Notes: generated by a model not told the origin, from the letters alone. DNA of 64,000 nt from Calliopsis andreniformis (GCF_051401765.1 NW_027480494.1:620001-684000); one strand, 5' to 3'; positions 12,200 to 25,480 are shown, numbered from the stretch's first letter. Numbers and translations: made by a program.

Positions 12200-13130
12200 T
12201 AGCCATACCCATAGCAGCCATAGCCATAGCCATAGCAGTCATAGCCATAGCCATAGCCATAGCAGCCATAGCCGTAGCCATAGCAGCCATAGCCATAGCC
12301 ATAGCAGCCATAACCATAGCCATAGCAGCCATAGCGATAGCCATAGCAGCCGTAGGCAGAGCCATCGCAACCATAGCTATATCCATAGCAGACACACACA
12401 TAGCCACAGCCATAGCAGCTATAATCATAGCCATAGCCATAGCAGCCAATGTCATAGCCATAGCCATAGCAGCTGTAGCCATTGCCAAAGCGGCCATAGC
12501 CATAGCCACAGCAGCCTTAGCCATAGCCATAGCCATAGCAGACATAGCCATAGCCATAGCCATGGCAGCCTTGGCCGTAGCCATAGTCATAGCAGACATA
12601 GCCATAGCCATAGCCATAGCAGCCATAGCCATAGCCATAGCAGCCGTAGCCATGGCAGCCGCAGCCATAGCCATAGCCATAGCAGCCATTGCCATAGCCG
12701 TTGCAGCCATAACCACAGCCATAGCAGCCATAGCCATAGCTATAGCAGCCATAGGCATATCCATAGCAGCCAGAGCCAGAGCCGCAACAGCCGTAGACAT
12801 AGCCATATCCTTAGCAGCCATAGACATAACCATAGCCATAGCAGCCATAGCCATAGCCATAGCTGCTGTAGCCATGGCCATAGTAGACACAGCCATAGCC
12901 ATAGCAGCCATAGCCATAGACATAGACATAGCCATAGCAGCCATAGCCATAGCCATAGCCATAGCCATAGCAGCCATAGCCATAGCCGTAGCAGCCATAG
13001 CCATAGCCATAGCAGCCATAGCAGCCATAGCGATAGCCATAGCAGCCATAGGCATACCCATAGCAGCCGGAGCCAGAGCCACAGCAGCCGTAGACATAGC
13101 CATAGCCTTAGCATTCATAGCCATAACCAT
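12200..13130. repeat. Block shared with 55.66-56.58 kb (offset 43,455)
   Basis: Diagnostic variants match at a constant offset. GCAACCATAGCTATATCC with (CA)4 is at 12,391/55,846, CAGCTATAATCATAGCC follows in both, the rare CAATGTCATAGCC follows in both, then CATGGCAGCCTTGGCC and GCCGTTGCAGCC. These rare shared variants separate this pair from the U-unit versions, which have CAATGCC and GCCATTGCAGCC. Only isolated base differences were noticed, for example GCCATCGC here against GCCACCGC there. The right end is approximate. Confidence 0.82.
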
Positions 13131-13549
13131 AGCCATAGCAGCCATAGCCATAGCCATAGAAGCCATAGCGATAGCCATAGCAGCCATAGCCATAGCCATA
13201 GCAGTCATAGCCATAGCCATAGCCATAAGAGCCATAGCCATAGCAGCCATAGCCATAGCCATAGCCATAGCCGTAGCAGCCATAGCCATAGCCATAGCAG
13301 CCAGAGCCATAGCCATAGCAGCCATAGCCACAGCCAGAGCAGTCGTAGCCACAGCCATAGCAGTCATGGCCATAGCCATAGCAGCCATAGGCATAGCCAT
13401 ACCCATAGCAGCCATAGCCATAGCCATAGCAGTCATAGATATAGCCATAGCCATAGCAGCCATAGCCATAGCCATAGCCATAGCAGCCATAGCCATAGCA
13501 GACATAGCCATAGCCATACCCATAGCAGCCATAGCCATAGCCATAGCCG
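13131..13549. repeat. Connecting satellite units with private variants
   Basis: Only satellite units are present, with local oddities such as CATAAGAGCC near 13,226 and CAGTCGTAGCC near 13,342. No other element is seen. Confidence 0.75.
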
Positions 13550-14270
13550 TCATAGCCATAGCCACAGCCGTAGCAGCCATAGCCATAGCCATAGCCATAG
13601 CAGGCATAGCCATAGCCATAGCAGCCATAGCAATAGCCATAGCAGCCATAACCACAGCCATAGCAGCCATAGCCATAGCCATAGCAGCCATAGACATAGC
13701 CATAGCAGCCAGAGCCAGAGCCACAGCAGCCGTAGACATAGCCATAGCCTTGGCAGCCATAGACATAACCATGGCCATAGCAGCCATAGCCATAGCCATA
13801 GCAGCCATAGCCATAGCCATAGCAGCCGTAGCGATAGCCATAGCAGCCATAGGCATACCCATAGCAGCCGGAGCCAGAGCCACAGCAGCCGTAGACATAG
13901 CCATAGCCTTAGCAGCCACAGCCATAGCCATAGCCATAGCAGCCATAGCCATAGCCATAGCAGCCATACCAATGGCCATAGTAGCCAAAGCCGTAGCCAT
14001 AGCAGCCATAGCCATAGCCATATCCATAGCGGCCATAGTCATAGCCATAGTAGTCATAGCCATAGCCATAGCCATAGCAGCCATGGCCATAGCCATAGCC
14101 ATAGCAGCCATAGCCATAGCCATAGCAGCCATAGCCATAGCCATAGCAGACATAGCCACAGCCATAGCAGCCATAGCCATAGCCATAGCTGCCATAGGCA
14201 TAGCCATACCCATAGCAGCCATAGACATAGCCATAGCAGTCATAGCCATAGCCATAGCCATAGCAGCCAT
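13550..14270. repeat. R module plus flank, shared with 24.76-25.48 kb (offset 11,206)
   Basis: The R module starts at 13,550 and its partner at 24,756. GCTGCCATAGGC at 14,188 pairs with 25,394 at the same offset, so the copy extends about 0.7 kb. Markers in order are the CATAACCACAGCC run, CCTTGGCAGCC, CATAACCATGGCC, GTAGCGATAGCC, CATAGGCATACCC, GCCGGAGCC, CCAATGGCC and GCCATGGCC. This copy has a private CATAGTAGTCATAGCC variant near 14,050. Confidence 0.8.
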
Positions 14271-15050
14271 AGCCATAGCCATAGCCATAGCAGCCATAGC
14301 CATAGGCATAGCAGCCATAGCAATAGCCATAGCAGCCATAACCACAGCCATAGCAGCCATAGCCATAGCCATAGCAGCCATAGCCATAGCCATAGCAGTT
14401 ATAGCCATAGACATAGCCATAGCAGCCATAGCCATAGCCATAGCCATAGCAGACATAGCCATAGCCATAGCAGCCATAGCCATAGCCATAGCAGTCATGG
14501 CCATAGCCATAGACAAAGCAACCATACCCATAGCCACAGCCATAGCAGCCATAGCCATAACCATAGCAGCCATAGCCATAGCCATAGCAGACATAACCAC
14601 AGCCATAGCAGCCATAGCCATAGCCATAGCAGCCATAGCCATCGCCATAGCCTTAGCAGCAATAGCCATAGTCATAGCCATAGCCATAGGAGCTATATAC
14701 ATAGCCATAGCCATAGCAGCAATTGCCATAGCCATAGCAGCCATAACCACAGCCATAGCGGCCATAGCCATAGCCATAGCAGCCAGAGCCATAGCAGCCA
14801 GAGCCAGAGCCACAGCAGCCGTAGACATAGCCATAGCCTTAGCAGCCATAGACATAATCATAGCCATAGCAGCCATAGCCATAGCCACAGCAGCCACAGC
14901 CATGGCCATAGTAGCCAAAGCCATAGCCATGGCCATAGTAGCCAAAGCCATAGCCATTGCAGCCATAGCCATAGACATAGCCATAGCCGCCAAAACCATA
15001 GCCGTAGCCATAGCCATAGCAGCCATAGCCATAGCCATAGCAGCCATACC
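14271..15050. repeat. Block with the GGAGCTATATACATAG marker, first of three
   Basis: The unusual GGAGCTATATACATAG sits at 14,689, and again at 18,430 and 20,458. GACAAAGCAACCATACCC sits at 14,512, 18,253 and 20,281. The offsets are 3741 and 2028 for both landmarks, so three copies of this block share one origin. After the marker, the CATAATCATAGCC - GCCATGGCC - GCCAAAACC run (the Q module, about 14,858-15,052) follows here and in the second copy. The third copy diverges near 20.56 kb. Confidence 0.83.
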
Positions 15051-15714
15051 AATGGCCATAGTAGCCAAAGCCGTAGCCATAGCAGCCATAGCCATAGCCA
15101 TGTCCATAGCGGCCATAGCCATAGCCATAGCTGCCATAGGCATAGCCATACCCATAGCAGCCATAGACATAGCCATAGCAGTCATAGCCATAGCCATAGC
15201 CATAGCAGCCATAGCCATAGCCATAGCAGCCATAGCCATTGCCATAGCAGCCATAGCAATAGCCATAGCAGTCATAACCACAGCCATAGCAGCCATAGCC
15301 ATAGCCATAGCAGCCATAGCCATAGCCATAGCAGTCATAGCCATAGACATAGCCATAGCAGCTATAGCCATAGCCATAGCCATAGCAGACATAGCCATAG
15401 CCATAGCAGCCATAGCCATAGCCATAGCAGACATAACCACAGCCATAGCAGCCATAGCCATAGCCATAGCTGCCATAGGCATGGCCATAGTAGCCAAAGC
15501 CATAGCCATAGCAGCCATAGCCATAGACATAGCCATAGCATCCATAGCCATAGCCATAGCCATGGCCATAGCAGCCATAGCCATACCCATAGCAGCCATA
15601 GCCATAGCCATAGCAGTCATAGCCATAGCCATAGCCATAGCAGCCATAGTAGACATAGCCATAGCCATAGCAGCCATAGCCATAGCCATAGCAGCCATAG
15701 CCATAGCTATAGCA
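15051..15714. repeat. Mosaic satellite segment
   Basis: The segment includes GCTGCCATAGGC runs at about 15,130 and 15,470 and a TAGTAGACATAGCC run at about 15,645. The right half (about 15,580 onward) resembles 23.13 kb onward at an offset of 7,543, anchored on GCTATAGCAGCC at 15,781/23,324. No gene is seen. Confidence 0.76.
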
Positions 15715-17535
15715 GCCAGAGCCAGAGCCACAGCAGCCGTAGACATAGCCATAGCCTTAGCAGCCATAGCCATAGCCATAGCTATAGCAGCCATAGCCAT
15801 AGCAGCCATAGACATATCCATAGCAGCCAGAGCCAGAGCCACAGCAGCCGTAGACATAGCCATAGCATCCATAGCCATAGCAGCCGTAGCCATAGCCATA
15901 GCTGCCATAGTCATAACCTTAGCCATTGCAGCCATAGCCATAGCCATAGCAGCCATAGCCGTAGCCATAGCAGCCATAGCCATAGTCATAGCAGCCATAG
16001 CAATAGCCATAGCAGCCATAGCGATAGCCGTAGCAGCCGTAGGCATAGACATAGCAGCCATAGCTATATCCATAGCAGACACACACATAGCCACAGCCAT
16101 AGCAGCCATAATCATAGCCATAGCCATAGCAGCCAATGCCATAGCCATAGCCATAGCCATAGCAGCCGATGCCATATCCATAGCCATAGCAGCTGTAGCT
16201 TTTGCCAAAGCGGCCATAGCCATAGCCACAGCAGCCTTAGCCATAGCCATAGCCATAGCAGACATAGCCATAGCCATAGCCATAGCAGCCTTAGCCATAG
16301 CCATAGTCATAGCAGCCATAGCCACAGCCATAGCCATAGCAGCCATAGCCAAAGCCATAGCAGCCATAGCCATAGCAGCCGCAGCCATAGCCATAGCCAT
16401 AGCAGCCATTGCCATAGCCATAGCAGCCATAACCACAGCCATGGCGGCCATAGCCATAGCCATAGCAGCCAGAGCCATAGCAGCCAGAGCCAGAGCCACA
16501 GCTGCCGTAGACATAGCCATAGCCTTAGCAGCCATAGACATAATCATAGCCATAGCAGCCACAGCCATAGCCACAGCAGCCACAGCCATGGCCATAGTAG
16601 CCAAAGCCATAGCCATGGCCATAGTAGCCAAAGCCATAGCCATTGCAGCCATAGCCACAGACATAACCATAGCCGCCAAAACCATAGCCGTAGCCATAGC
16701 CATAGCAGCCATAGCCATAGCCATAGCAGCCATAGCCATAGCAGCCATAGCCACAGTCCTAGCAGCCATAGCCATAGCCATAGCCATAGCAGCCATAGAC
16801 ATAGCCATAGCAGCCATAGCCATAGCCATACCCATAGCAGCCATAGCCATAGCCATAGCCATAGCAGCCATAGCCAAATCCATAGCAGCCATAGCCATAG
16901 CCATAGCAGCCATAGCCATATCCATAGCAGCCATAGCAATAGCCATAGCAGCCATAACCACAGCCATAGCAGCCATAGCCATAGCCATAGCCATAGCCAT
17001 AGCAGCCATAGCCATAGGCATAGCAGCCATAGCAATAGCCATAGCAGCCATAACCACAGCCATAGCAGCCATAGCCATAGCCATAGCAGCCATAGCCATA
17101 GCCATAGCAGTTATAGCCATAGACATAGCCATAGCAGCCACAGCCATAGCCATAGCCATAGCAGCCATAGCCATAGCCATAGCAGCCATACCAATGGCCA
17201 TAGTAGCCAAAGCCGTAGCCATAGCAGCCATAGCCATAGCCATATCCATAGCGGCCATAGCCATAGGCATAGCAGCCATAGCCATAGCCATAGCAGACAT
17301 AGCCACAGCCATAGCAGCCATAGCCATAGCCATTGCTGCCATAGGCATAGCCATACCCATAGCAGCCATAGACATAGCCATAGCAGTCATAGCCATAGCC
17401 ATAGCCATAGCAGCCATAGCCATAGCCATAGCCATAGCAGCCATAGCCATAGGCATAGCAGCCATAGCAATAGCCATAGCAGCCATAACCACAGCCATAG
17501 CAGCCATAGCCATAGCCATAGCAGCCATAGCCATA
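15715..17535. repeat. 1.8-kb block, copy 1 (offset 4,851)
   Basis: GCTATAGCAGCCATAGCC at 15,781 pairs with 20,632, and the Q-module start at 16,544 pairs with 21,395, both at offset 4851. Shared rare variants are GCTTTTGCC near 16,200/21,050, CAGTCCTAGCAGCC near 16,756/21,607 and GCCAAATCC near 16,875/21,726. The left limit is inside the AGAGCC marker. The right limit is about 17,535, where this copy turns to GTAGCGATAGCC and the partner to GCAGTTATAGCC. Confidence 0.84.
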
Positions 17536-18460
17536 GCCATAGCAGCCATAGCCATAGCCATAGCAGCCGTAGCGATAGCCATAGCAGCCATAGGCATACC
17601 CATAGCAGCCGGAGCCAGAGCCACAGCAGCCGTAGACATAGCCATAGCCTTAGCAGCCACAGCCATAGCCATAGCCATAGCAGCCATAGCCATAGCCATA
17701 GCAGCCATACCAATGGCCATAGTAGCCAAAGCCGTAGCCATAGCAGCCATAGCCATAGCCATATCCATAGCGGCCATAGCCATAGCCATAGCAGTCATAG
17801 CCATAGCCATAGCCATAGCAGCCATGGCCATAGCCATAGCCATAGCAGCCATAGCCATAGCCATAGCAGCCATAGCCATAGCCATAGCAGACATAGCCAC
17901 AGCCATAGCAGCCATAGCCATAGCCATAGCTGCCATAGGCATAGCCATACCCAAAGCAGCCATAGACATAGCCATAGCAGTCATAGCCATAGCCATAGCC
18001 ATAGCAGCCATAGCCATAGCCATAGCCATAGCAGCCATAGCCATAGGCATAGCAGCCATAGCAATAGCCATAGCAGCCATAACCACAGCCATAGCAGCCA
18101 TAGCCATAGCCATAGCAGCCATAGCCATAGCCATAGCAGTTATAGCCATAGACATAGCCATAGCAGCCATAGCCATAGCCATAGCCATAGCAGACATAGC
18201 CATAGCCATAGCAGCCATAGCCATAGCCATAGCAGTCATGGCCATAGCCATAGACAAAGCAACCATACCCATAGCCACAGCCATAGCAGCCATAGCCATA
18301 ACCATAGCAGCCATAGCCATAGCTATAGCAGACATAACCACAGCCATAGCAGCCATAGCCATAGCCATAGCAGCCATAGCCATCGCCATAGCCTTAGCAG
18401 CAATAGCCATAGTCATAGCCATAGCCATAGGAGCTATATACATAGCCATAGCCATAGCAG
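16400..18460. repeat. Tandem duplication of 2.03-2.06 kb, copy 1
   Basis: The Q module at 16,544 recurs at 18,599 (offset 2055). The R-like module at 17,387 recurs at 19,415, and GACAAAG at 18,253 recurs at 20,281 (offset 2028). The 27-nt change in offset falls near 17,130-17,180, where copy 1 has an extra CACAGCC-containing group. The two copies abut, so this is a direct tandem duplication. It overlaps the 4.85-kb-offset block because the whole region was built by nested events. Confidence 0.82.
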
Positions 18461-20500
18461 CAATTGCCATAGCCATAGCAGCCATAACCACAGCCATAGC
18501 GGCCATAGCCATAGCCATAGCAGCCAGAGCCATAGCAGCCAGAGCCAGAGCCACAGCAGCCGTAGACATAGCCATAGCCTTAGCAGCCATAGACATAATC
18601 ATAGCCATAGCAGCCATAGCCATAGCCACAGCAGCCACAGCCATGGCCATAGTAGCCAAAGCCATAGCCATGGCCATAGTAGCCAAAGCCATAGCCATTG
18701 CAGCCATAGCCATAGACATAGCCATAGCCGCCAAAACCATAGCCGTAGCCATAGCCATAGCAGCCATAGCCATAGCCATAGCAGCCATAGCCATAGCAGC
18801 CATAGCCACAGTCCTAGCAGCCATAGCCATAGCCATAGCCATAGCAGCCATAGACATAGCCATAGCAGCCATAGCCATAGCCATACCCATAGCAGCCATA
18901 GCCATAGCCATAGCCATAGCAGCCATAGCCAAATCCATAGCAGCCATAGCCATAGCCATAGCAGCCATAGCCATATCCATAGCAGCCATAGCAATAGCCA
19001 TAGCAGCCATAACCACAGCCATAGCAGCCATAGCCATAGCCATAGCCATAGCCATAGCAGCCATAGCCATAGGCATAGCAGCCATAGCAATAGCCATAGC
19101 AGCCATAACCACAGCCATAGCAGCCATAGCCATAGCCATAGCAGCCATAGCCATAGCCATAGCAGTTATAGCCATAGACATAGCCATAGCAGCCATAGCC
19201 ATAGCCATAGCAGCCATACCAATGGCCATAGTAGCCAAAGCCGTAGCCATAGCAGCCATAGCCATAGCCATATCCATAGCGGCCATAGCCATAGGCATAG
19301 CAGCCATAGCCATAGCCATAGCAGACATAGCCACAGCCATAGCAGCCATAGCCATAGCCATTGCTGCCATAGGCATAGCCATACCCATAGCAGCCATAGA
19401 CATAGCCATAGCAGTCATAGCCATAGCCATAGCCATAGCAGCCATAGCCATAGCCATAGCCATAGCAGCCATAGCCATAGGCATAGCAGCCATAGCAATA
19501 GCCATAGCAGCCATAACCACAGCCATAGCAGCCATAGCCATAGCCATAGCAGCCATAGCCATAGCCATAGCAGCCATAGCCATAGCCATAGCAGCCGTAG
19601 CGATAGCCATAGCAGCCATAGGCATACCCATAGCAGCCGGAGCCAGAGCCACAGCAGCCGTAGACATAGCCATAGCCTTAGCAGCCACAGCCATAGCCAT
19701 AGCCATAGCAGCCATAGCCATAGCCATAGCAGCCATACCAATGGCCATAGTAGCCAAAGCCGTAGCCATAGCAGCCATAGCCATAGCCATATCCATAGCG
19801 GCCATAGCCATAGCCATAGCAGTCATAGCCATAGCCATAGCCATAGCAGCCATGGCCATAGCCATAGCCATAGCAGCCATAGCCATAGCCATAGCAGCCA
19901 TAGCCATAGCCATAGCAGACATAGCCACAGCCATAGCAGCCATAGCCATAGCCATAGCTGCCATAGGCATAGCCATACCCATAGCAGCCATAGACATAGC
20001 CATAGCAGTCATAGCCATAGCCATAGCCATAGCAGCCATAGCCATAGCCATAGCCATAGCAGCCATAGCCATAGGCATAGCAGCCATAGCAATAGCCATA
20101 GCAGCCATAACCACAGCCATAGCAGCCATAGCCATAGCCATAGCAGCCATAGCCATAGCCATAGCAGTTATAGCCATAGACATAGCCATAGCAGCCATAG
20201 CCATAGCCATAGCCATAGCAGACATAGCCATAGCCATAGCAGCCATAGCCATAGCCATAGCAGTCATGGCCATAGCCATAGACAAAGCAACCATACCCAT
20301 AGCCACAGCCATAGCAGCCATAGCCATAACCATAGCAGCCATAGCCATAGCCATAGCAGACATAACCACAGCCATAGCAGCCATAGCCATAGCCATAGCA
20401 GCCATAGCCATCGCCATAGCCTTAGCAGCAATAGCCATAGTCATAGCCATAGCCATAGGAGCTATATACATAGCCATAGCCATAGCAGCAATTGCCATAG
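18461..20500. repeat. Tandem duplication of 2.03-2.06 kb, copy 2
   Basis: This is the partner of the previous unit. It carries the second and third GGAGCTATATACATAG blocks at its right and left junction contexts (18,430 and 20,458). One visible difference is GCCATACCCAAAGCAGCC in copy 1 near 17,950, against GCCATACCCATAGCAGCC here near 19,978. Very few substitutions separate the copies, which suggests a recent event. Confidence 0.82.
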
Positions 20501-20565
20501 CCATAGCAGCCATAACCACAGCCATAGCGGCCATAGCCATAGCCATAGCAGCCAGAGCCATAGCA

Positions 20566-22386
20566 GCCAGAGCCAGAGCCACAGCAGCCGTAGACATAGC
20601 CATAGCCTTAGCAGCCATAGCCATAGCCATAGCTATAGCAGCCATAGCCATAGCAGCCATAGACATATCCATAGCAGCCAGAGCCAGAGCCACAGCAGCC
20701 GTAGACATAGCCATAGCATCCATAGCCATAGCAGCCGTAGCCATAGCCATAGCTGCCATAGTCATAACCTTAGCCATTGCAGCCATAGCCATAGCCATAG
20801 CAGCCATAGCCGTAGCCATAGCAGCCATAGCCATAGTCATAGCAGCCATAGCAATAGCCATAGCAGCCATAGCGATAGCCGTAGCAGCCGTAGGCATAGC
20901 CATAGCAGCCATAGCTATATCCATAGCAGACACACACATAGCCACAGCCATAGCAGCCATAATCATAGCCATAGCCATAGCAGCCAATGCCATAGCCATA
21001 GCCATAGCCATAGCAGCCGATGCCATATCCATAGCCATAGCAGCTGTAGCTTTTGCCAAAGCGGCCATAGCCATAGCCACAGCAGCCTTAGCCATAGCCA
21101 TAGCCATAGCAGACATAGCCATAGCCATAGCCATAGCAGCCTTAGCCATAGCCATAGTCATAGCAGCCATAGCCACAGCCATAGCCATAGCAGCCATAGC
21201 CAAAGCCATAGCAGCCATAGCCATAGCAGCCGCAGCCATAGCCATAGCCATAGCAGCCATTGCCATAGCCATAGCAGCCATAACCACAGCCATGGCGGCC
21301 ATAGCCATAGCCATAGCAGCCAGAGCCATAGCAGCCAGAGCCAGAGCCACAGCTGCCGTAGACATAGCCATAGCCTTAGCAGCCATAGACATAATCATAG
21401 CCATAGCAGCCACAGCCATAGCCACAGCAGCCACAGCCATGGCCATAGTAGCCAAAGCCATAGCCATGGCCATAGTAGCCAAAGCCATAGCCATTGCAGC
21501 CATAGCCATAGACATAACCATAGCCGCCAAAACCATAGCCGTAGCCATAGCCATAGCAGCCATAGCCATAGCCATAGCAGCCATAGCCATAGCAGCCATA
21601 GCCACAGTCCTAGCAGCCATAGCCATAGCCATAGCCATAGCAGCCATAGACATAGCCATAGCAGCCATAGCCATAGCCATACCCATAGCAGCCATAGCCA
21701 TAGCCATAGCCATAGCAGCCATAGCCAAATCCATAGCAGCCATAGCCATAGCCATAGCAGCCATAGCCATATCCATAGCAGCCATAGCAATAGCCATAGC
21801 AGCCATAACCACAGCCATAGCAGCCATAGCCATAGCCATAGCCATAGCCATAGCAGCCATAGCCATAGGCATAGCAGCCATAGCAATAGCCATAGCAGCC
21901 ATAACCACAGCCATAGCAGCCATAGCCATAGCCATAGCAGCCATAGCCATAGCCATAGCAGTTATAGCCATAGACATAGCCATAGCAGCCACAGCCATAG
22001 CCATAGCCATAGCAGCCATAGCCATAGCCATAGCAGCCATACCAATGGCCATAGTAGCCAAAGCCGTAGCCATAGCAGCCATAGCCATAGCCATATCCAT
22101 AGCGGCCATAGCCATAGGCATAGCAGCCATAGCCATAGCCATAGCAGACATAGCCACAGCCATAGCAGCCATAGCCATAGCCATTGCTGCCATAGGCATA
22201 GCCATACCCATAGCAGCCATAGACATAGCCATAGCAGTCATAGCCATAGCCATAGCCATAGCAGCCATAGCCATAGCCATAGCCATAGCAGCCATAGCCA
22301 TAGGCATAGCAGCCATAGCAATAGCCATAGCAGCCATAACCACAGCCATAGCAGCCATAGCCATAGCCATAGCAGCCATAGCCATA
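20566..22386. repeat. 1.8-kb block, copy 2 (offset 4,851)
   Basis: This is the partner of 15,715-17,535, with the same GCTTTTGCC, CAGTCCTAGC and GCCAAATCC variants. The right part of this block (from 20,826) is also copied near 53.27 kb, so at least three copies of the central section exist in the window. Confidence 0.83.
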
Positions 22387-23150
22387 GCCATAGCAGTTAT
22401 AGCCATAGACATAGCCATAGCAGCCATAGCCATAGCCATAGCCATAGCAGACATTGCCATAGCCATAGCAGCCATCGCCATAGCCAAACCCATAGCAGCC
22501 ATAGCCATAGCCATAGCAGTCATGGCCATAGCCATAGACAAAGCAGCCATAGCCATAGCCACAGCCATAGCAGCCATAGCCATAACCATAGCAGCCATAG
22601 CCATAGCCATAGCAGACATAACCACAGCCACAGCAGCCATAGCCATAGCCATAGCAGCCATAGCCATAGCCATAGCAGCCAGAGCCAGAGCCACAGCAGC
22701 CGTAGACATAGCCATAGCCTTAGGGGCCATAGACATAACCATAGCCATAGCAGCCATAGAAATAGCCATAGCCGCCATAGCCATGGCCATAGTATACAAA
22801 ACCATAGCCATAGACAGCCATAGCCAAAGACATAGCCATAGCAGCCATAGCCATAGCCATAGCCATAGCAGACATAGTCATAGCCATAGCAGCCATAGCC
22901 ATAGCCATACCCATAGCAGCCATAGCCATAGCCATAGCAATCATGGCCATAGCCACAGACAAAGCAGCCATAGCCATAGCCACAGCCATAGCAGCCATAG
23001 CCATAGCCATAGCTGCCATAGGCATGGCCATAGTAGCCAAAGCCATAGCCATAGCAGCCATAGCCATAGACATAGCCATAGCATCCATAGCCATAGCCAT
23101 AGCCATGGCCATAGCAGCCATAGCCATACCCATAGCAGCCATAGCCATAG
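20826..23150. repeat. 2.3-kb block copied at 53.27-55.59 kb (offset 32,439 then 32,438)
   Basis: CAATAGCCATAGCAGCC at 20,842/53,281, the Q-module start at 21,395/53,834 and CCTTAGGGGCC at about 22,720/55,159 all give an offset of 32,439. After an extra base at 22,814 the offset becomes 32,438: CATGGCC with its A at 22,943 pairs with 55,381. The shared GTATACAAAACC variant (GTATCC elsewhere) marks this pair. The left limit is the point where the partner changes to GCAGTCATGGCC. The right limit is approximate. Confidence 0.85.
22814..22814. other. Single-base insertion that shifts the codon register
   Basis: The sequence reads CATAGACAGCCATAGCC here, while the paralogous copy at about 55,252 reads CATAGCAGCCATAGCC. 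The extra A moves the GCC/ATA triplet register from phase 1 (all rows before) to phase 2. It is one of only two net non-triplet length changes seen in the window. It may be real or a consensus error. Confidence 0.85.
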
Positions 23151-24330
23151 CCATAGCAGTCATAGCCATAGCCATAGCCATAGCAGCCATAGTAGACATA
23201 GCCATAGCCATAGCAGCCATAGCCATAGCCATAGCAGCCATAGCCATAGCTATAGCAGCCAGAGCCAGAGCCACAGCAGCCGTAGACATAGCCATAGCCT
23301 TAGCAGCCATAGCCATAGCCATAGCTATAGCAGCCATAGCCATAGCAGCCATAGACATATCCATAGCAGCCAGAGCCAGAGCCACAGCAGCCGTAGACAT
23401 AGCCATAGCATCCATAGCCATAGCAGCCGTAGCCATAGCCATAGCTGCCATAGTCATAACCTTAGCCATTGCAGCCATAGCCATAGCCATAGCAGCCATA
23501 GCCGTAGCCATAGCAGCCATAGCCATAGTCATAGCAGCCATAGCAATAGCCATAGCAGCAATAGCGATAGCCGTAGCAGCCGTAGGCATAGCCATAGCAG
23601 CCATAGCTATATCCATAGCAGACACACACATAGCCACAGCCATAGCAGCCATAATCATAGCCATAGCCATAGCAGCCAATGCCATAGCCATAGCCATAGC
23701 CATAGCAGCCGATGCCATATCCATAGCCATAGCAGCTGTAGCTTTTGCCAAAGCGGCCATAGCCATAGCCACAGCAGCCTTAGCCATAGCCATAGCCATA
23801 GCAGACATAGCCATAGCCATAGCCATAGCAGCCTTAGCCATAGCCATAGTCATAGCAGCCATAGCCACAGCCATAGCCATAGCAGCCATAGCCAAAGCCA
23901 TAGCAGCCATAGCCATAGCAGCCGCAGCCATAGCCATAGCCATAGCAGCCATTGCCATAGCCATAGCAGCCATAACCACAGCCATGGCGGCCATAGCCAT
24001 AGCCATAGCAGCCAGAGCCATAGTAGCCAGAACCAGAGCCACAGCTGCCGTAGACATAGCCATAGCCTTAGCAGCCATAGACATAATCATAGCCATAGCA
24101 GCCACAGCCATAGCCACAGCAGCCACAGCCATGGCCATAGTAGCCAAAGCCATAGCCATGGCCATAGTAGCCAAAGCCATAGCCATTGCAGCCATAGCCA
24201 TAGACATAACCATAGCCGCCAAAACCATAGCCGTAGCCATAGCCATAGCAGCCATAGCCATAGCCATAGCAGCCATAGCCATAGCAGCCATAGCCACAGT
24301 CCTAGCAGCCATAGCCATAGCCATAGCCAT
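23130..24330. repeat. Block shared with 15.58-16.8 kb (offset about 7,543)
   Basis: GCTATAGCAGCC at 23,324 pairs with 15,781, and the TAGTAGACATAGCC run near 23,188 pairs with 15,645. The ACAGCTGCCGTAGACATAG variant near 24,045 pairs with the one near 16,500. This copy has private changes, CATAGTAGCCAGAACCAG near 24,020 and GCAGCAATAGCGATAGCC near 23,555. Confidence 0.78.
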
Positions 24331-24755
24331 AGCAGCCATAGACATAGCCATAGCAGCCATAGCCATAGCCATACCCATAGCAGCCATAGCCATAGCCATA
24401 GCAGTCATAGCCATAGCCATAGCTGCCATAAGCATAGCCATACCCATAGCAGCCATAGACATAGCCATAGCAGTCATAGCCATAGCCATAGCCATAGCAG
24501 CCATAGCCATAGCCATAGCCATAGCAGCCATAGCCATAGGCATAGCAGCCATAGCAATAGCCATAGCAGCCATAACCACAGCCATAGCAGCCATAGCCAT
24601 AGCCATAGCAGCCATAGCCATAGCCATAGCAGTTATAGCCATAGACATAGCCATAGCAGCCATAGCCATAGCCATAGCCATAGCAGACATAGCCATAGCC
24701 ATAGCAGCCATAGCCATAGCCAAACCCATAGCAGCCATAGCCATAGCCATAGTAG

Positions 24756-25480
24756 TCATGGCCATAGCCATAGACAAAGCAGCCATAGCCATAGCCACAG
24801 CCATAGCAGCCATAGCCATAACCATAGCAGCCATAGCCATAGCCATAGCAGACATAACCACAGCCACAGCAGCCATAGCCATAGCCATAGCAGCCATAGA
24901 CATAGCCATAGCAGCCAGAGCCAGAGCCACAGCAGCCGTAGACATAGCCATAGCCTTGGCAGCCATAGACATAACCATGGCCATAGCAGCCATAGCCATA
25001 GCCATAGCAGCCATAGCCATAGCCATAGCAGCCGTAGCGATAGCCATAGCAGCCATAGGCATACCCATAGCAGCCGGAGCCAGAGCCACAGCAGCCGTAG
25101 ACATAGCCATAGCCTTAGCAGCCACAGCCATAGCCATAGCCATAGCAGCCATAGCCATAGCCATAGCAGCCATACCAATGGCCATAGTAGCCAAAGCCGT
25201 AGCCATAGCAGCCATAGCCATAGCCATATCCATAGCGGCCATAGCCATAGCCATAGCAGTCATAGCCATAGCCATAGCCATAGCAGCCATGGCCATAGCC
25301 ATAGCCATAGCAGCCATAGCCATAGCCATAGCAGCCATAGCCATAGCCATAGCAGACATAGCCACAGCCATAGCAGCCATAGCCATAGCCATAGCTGCCA
25401 TAGGCATAGCCATACCCATAGCAGCCATAGACATAGCCATAGCAGTCATAGCCATAGCCATAGCCATAGCAGCCATAGCC
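24756..25480. repeat. R module plus flank, copy of 13.55-14.27 kb
   Basis: The offset of 11,206 is supported by the R start (13,550/24,756) and GCTGCCATAGGC (14,188/25,394). It differs from the 13.5-kb copy by GCCATAGCC where that one has GTCATAGCC and a TAGTAGTC variant near 14,040-14,050. Confidence 0.78.

Noticed and set aside
11416..12399. A minus-strand Gly-Tyr-Cys protein of 327 residues, and the shorter relatives at other P modules
   Set aside because: The start is a GTG inside a longer repeat frame, and the ends are chance TAA from CCTTAG variants. No ATG, flanking unique sequence or conserved termini were found.
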